A stretch of DNA of 5,876 nt from Sphingomonas sp. (lineage in GTDB: Bacteria > Pseudomonadota > Alphaproteobacteria > Sphingomonadales > Sphingomonadaceae), in assembly GCA_021154945.1 (NCBI GenBank), contig JAJNQF010000380.1:1-5876 (forward strand), written 5' to 3'. Shown here piece after piece: positions 5,148-5,876 of the stretch; position 1 is the first letter of the stretch; every line of letters begins with the position of its first letter. The notes beneath the pieces were generated by a model. It saw only the letters and a list, made by a program, of their open reading frames with translations, searched no databases and was not told where the DNA came from. The position numbers and the translations under genes are program-made.

Positions 5148-5217
5148 TGCGAGCGGTCCGTCCGTGGTGTGATTATAGGTTATGGGAGCCGATACATGAC
5201 ACGGGCCCCGCTCGCAA
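5147..5217 (-). promoter_or_regulatory. sdhB leader: TATAAT box and start-site inverted repeat
   Basis: A TATAAT lies at 5172-5177 on the minus strand, with a poor -35 region; it would start transcripts roughly 18 bases before the sdhB ATG. A perfect 10-bp inverted repeat brackets it: CCGCTCGCAA at 5147-5156 (minus strand, ending in the A of the ATG) and TTGCGAGCGG at 5208-5217. In RNA read through from the ClpP-like gene, the two arms could pair and cover the sdhB initiation region. A transcript from the TATAAT would lack the upstream arm. Both elements are visible; their function is inferred. Confidence 0.35.
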
Positions 5218-5229
5218 ACGGTTAGCTTC

Positions 5230-5253
5230 GCGGGTGCAACATGGGTCACCCGC
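5230..5253 (-). terminator. Weak hairpin after the ClpP-like gene
   Basis: A 7-bp perfect stem, GCGGGTG pairing with CACCCGC around a 10-base loop, lies 27 bases downstream of the ClpP-like stop codon. No U-tract follows on the minus strand, so it is not a good intrinsic terminator. It may attenuate read-through into sdhB or protect the 3' end. Confidence 0.25.
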
Positions 5254-5280
5254 TGCGCCGCGCCGCCATTCGTGGCCTGC

Positions 5281-5862
5281 TCAGATGATATCGAGGATGA
5301 GGCCGAGGTCGCGCGCCTCTTCGGCCTCGATGTACCAGTTCGAGGGGGCCTTCTTCTTCAGCTCATCCAGCGATACCTTCGAACCCTCGACGATCGCGCG
5401 GAAGCCCTCCTCCTGGATGTTGATCGAGTCCTCGATCTCGTGGAGCTTGGCCTTGAGCGCGTAGGACAGCGTGTTGAGCGGGCCGTTGAGCTCGATCGTG
5501 CTCTGCATCTGGCGCTCGTGGATCATGATGCGGCTGCCGCGCGTCAGGAAACGGCTGTCGACCGGGAAGGCGGACATGAACGTCGCACCGGCGGAATAGA
5601 CCGCGACCTTGCCGAGGAAGAGCGTCTCGCGGTCGGTGTATTCGCGGAGCAGGCGGATGTTGTCGCCCATCGCGCGGGCGACTTCGGGGTCACCGCCGAG
5701 CGTGGTGATCGAGACGACGAGCGGGCCTTCGGTGGGGGCCGCGACGAGCTGCGACTTGAAGGTATCGTACATCGCGTCGTCGACGGGGCCGTGGAGGTGG
5801 ACGTGGGGGGCGGCCAGCAGTGGGTAGTTGCGGGCGTTCGAGGCGGGGGATGTGTCGGTCAT
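5281..5862 (-). CDS. ClpP-like serine protease (peptidase S14 family)
   Basis: This 193-residue protein is about the length of ClpP and shares its crotonase-like fold landmarks, but it is divergent. The oxyanion-loop glycines appear in TTLGGDPEVA (residues 53-62). Ser90 in VYSAGATFM aligns with the ClpP nucleophile, and His115 in SRIMIHERQ lies 25 residues later, the same distance as Ser98-His123 in E. coli ClpP. In the C-terminal segment NWYIEAEEARDLGLI (175-189), Asn175 occupies the position of the triad aspartate. No propeptide or signal peptide is evident. A normal clpP would usually sit beside clpX, so this is probably a paralogue with its own role; its partner unfoldase is unknown. The ATG at 5862 is the only visible start, with just 14 bases of upstream sequence and no clear Shine-Dalgarno tract, so an earlier start beyond the window cannot be excluded. 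Confidence 0.8.
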   Translation of the reverse strand: MTDTSPASNARNYPLLAAPHVHLHGPVDDAMYDTFKSQLVAAPTEGPLVVSITTLGGDPEVARAMGDNIRLLREYTDRETLFLGKVAVYSAGATFMSAFPVDSRFLTRGSRIMIHERQMQSTIELNGPLNTLSYALKAKLHEIEDSINIQEEGFRAIVEGSKVSLDELKKKAPSNWYIEAEEARDLGLILDII

Positions 5863-5876
5863 GCCGCGGCTAACTT

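Noticed and set aside
4461..5225. Plus-strand open frame of 254 codons
   Set aside because: It is antisense to sdhB, shows no recognisable domain, and has the Arg/Ala/Val-rich composition of a shadow frame.
5148..5249. Extension of sdhB by 34 residues
   Set aside because: It covers the TATAAT box and inverted repeat, and the extra peptide does not resemble any SdhB N-terminus.

Overview
The window is G+C-rich and all seven genes I can support lie on the minus strand. Gene content, gene order and the dense G+C-rich palindromic repeats between genes suggest an alphaproteobacterium, most likely a sphingomonad. That assignment is inference from sequence style and could not be tested by a database search.

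Read in the direction of transcription (high to low coordinates), the layout is: a ClpP-like serine protease (5281-5862), succinate dehydrogenase iron-sulfur subunit sdhB (4365-5147), a PaaI-type hotdog thioesterase (3758-4213), the AFG1-family ATPase zapE (2569-3660), malate dehydrogenase mdh (1343-2305), a 98-residue GIY-YIG nuclease (962-1258) and the succinyl-CoA synthetase alpha subunit sucD (23-907). Three genes encode consecutive or near-consecutive TCA-cycle steps (SucD: succinyl-CoA to succinate; SdhB: succinate to fumarate; Mdh: malate to oxaloacetate). No sucC lies between mdh and sucD, although the beta subunit is the obligate partner of SucD.

The most striking part is what fills the gaps. 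Four of the six intergenic regions hold inverted palindromic repeats of three kinds. Family A is a 34-bp unit (7-bp G+C stem, GAAG loop, then the palindrome CCCAATTGGG). It occurs as a perfect inverted pair around the GIY-YIG gene (923-1302) and again as a gene-less, slightly diverged inverted pair between zapE and mdh (2451-2556). Family B (3665-3742) has the same geometry with a different sequence and includes a compensatory base-pair change. Family C (4220-4324) is a 105-bp near-palindrome centred on CATG, directly upstream of the thioesterase start. The GIY-YIG gene with its perfect repeats looks like a compact 380-bp mobile unit inserted between mdh and sucD, and the 2451-2556 pair looks like its non-autonomous counterpart. 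An 8-bp direct repeat (TCCTTACC) flanks the insertion and overlaps the sucD ribosome binding site.

Two leaders carry candidate regulation. A TATAAT box lies 54 bp upstream of mdh, next to duplicated TAGCGGT motifs. In the ClpP-sdhB gap, a 10-bp inverted repeat could pair with the sdhB start region in read-through transcripts only. No rRNA, tRNA or CRISPR array was seen, and no gap exceeds about 265 bases.
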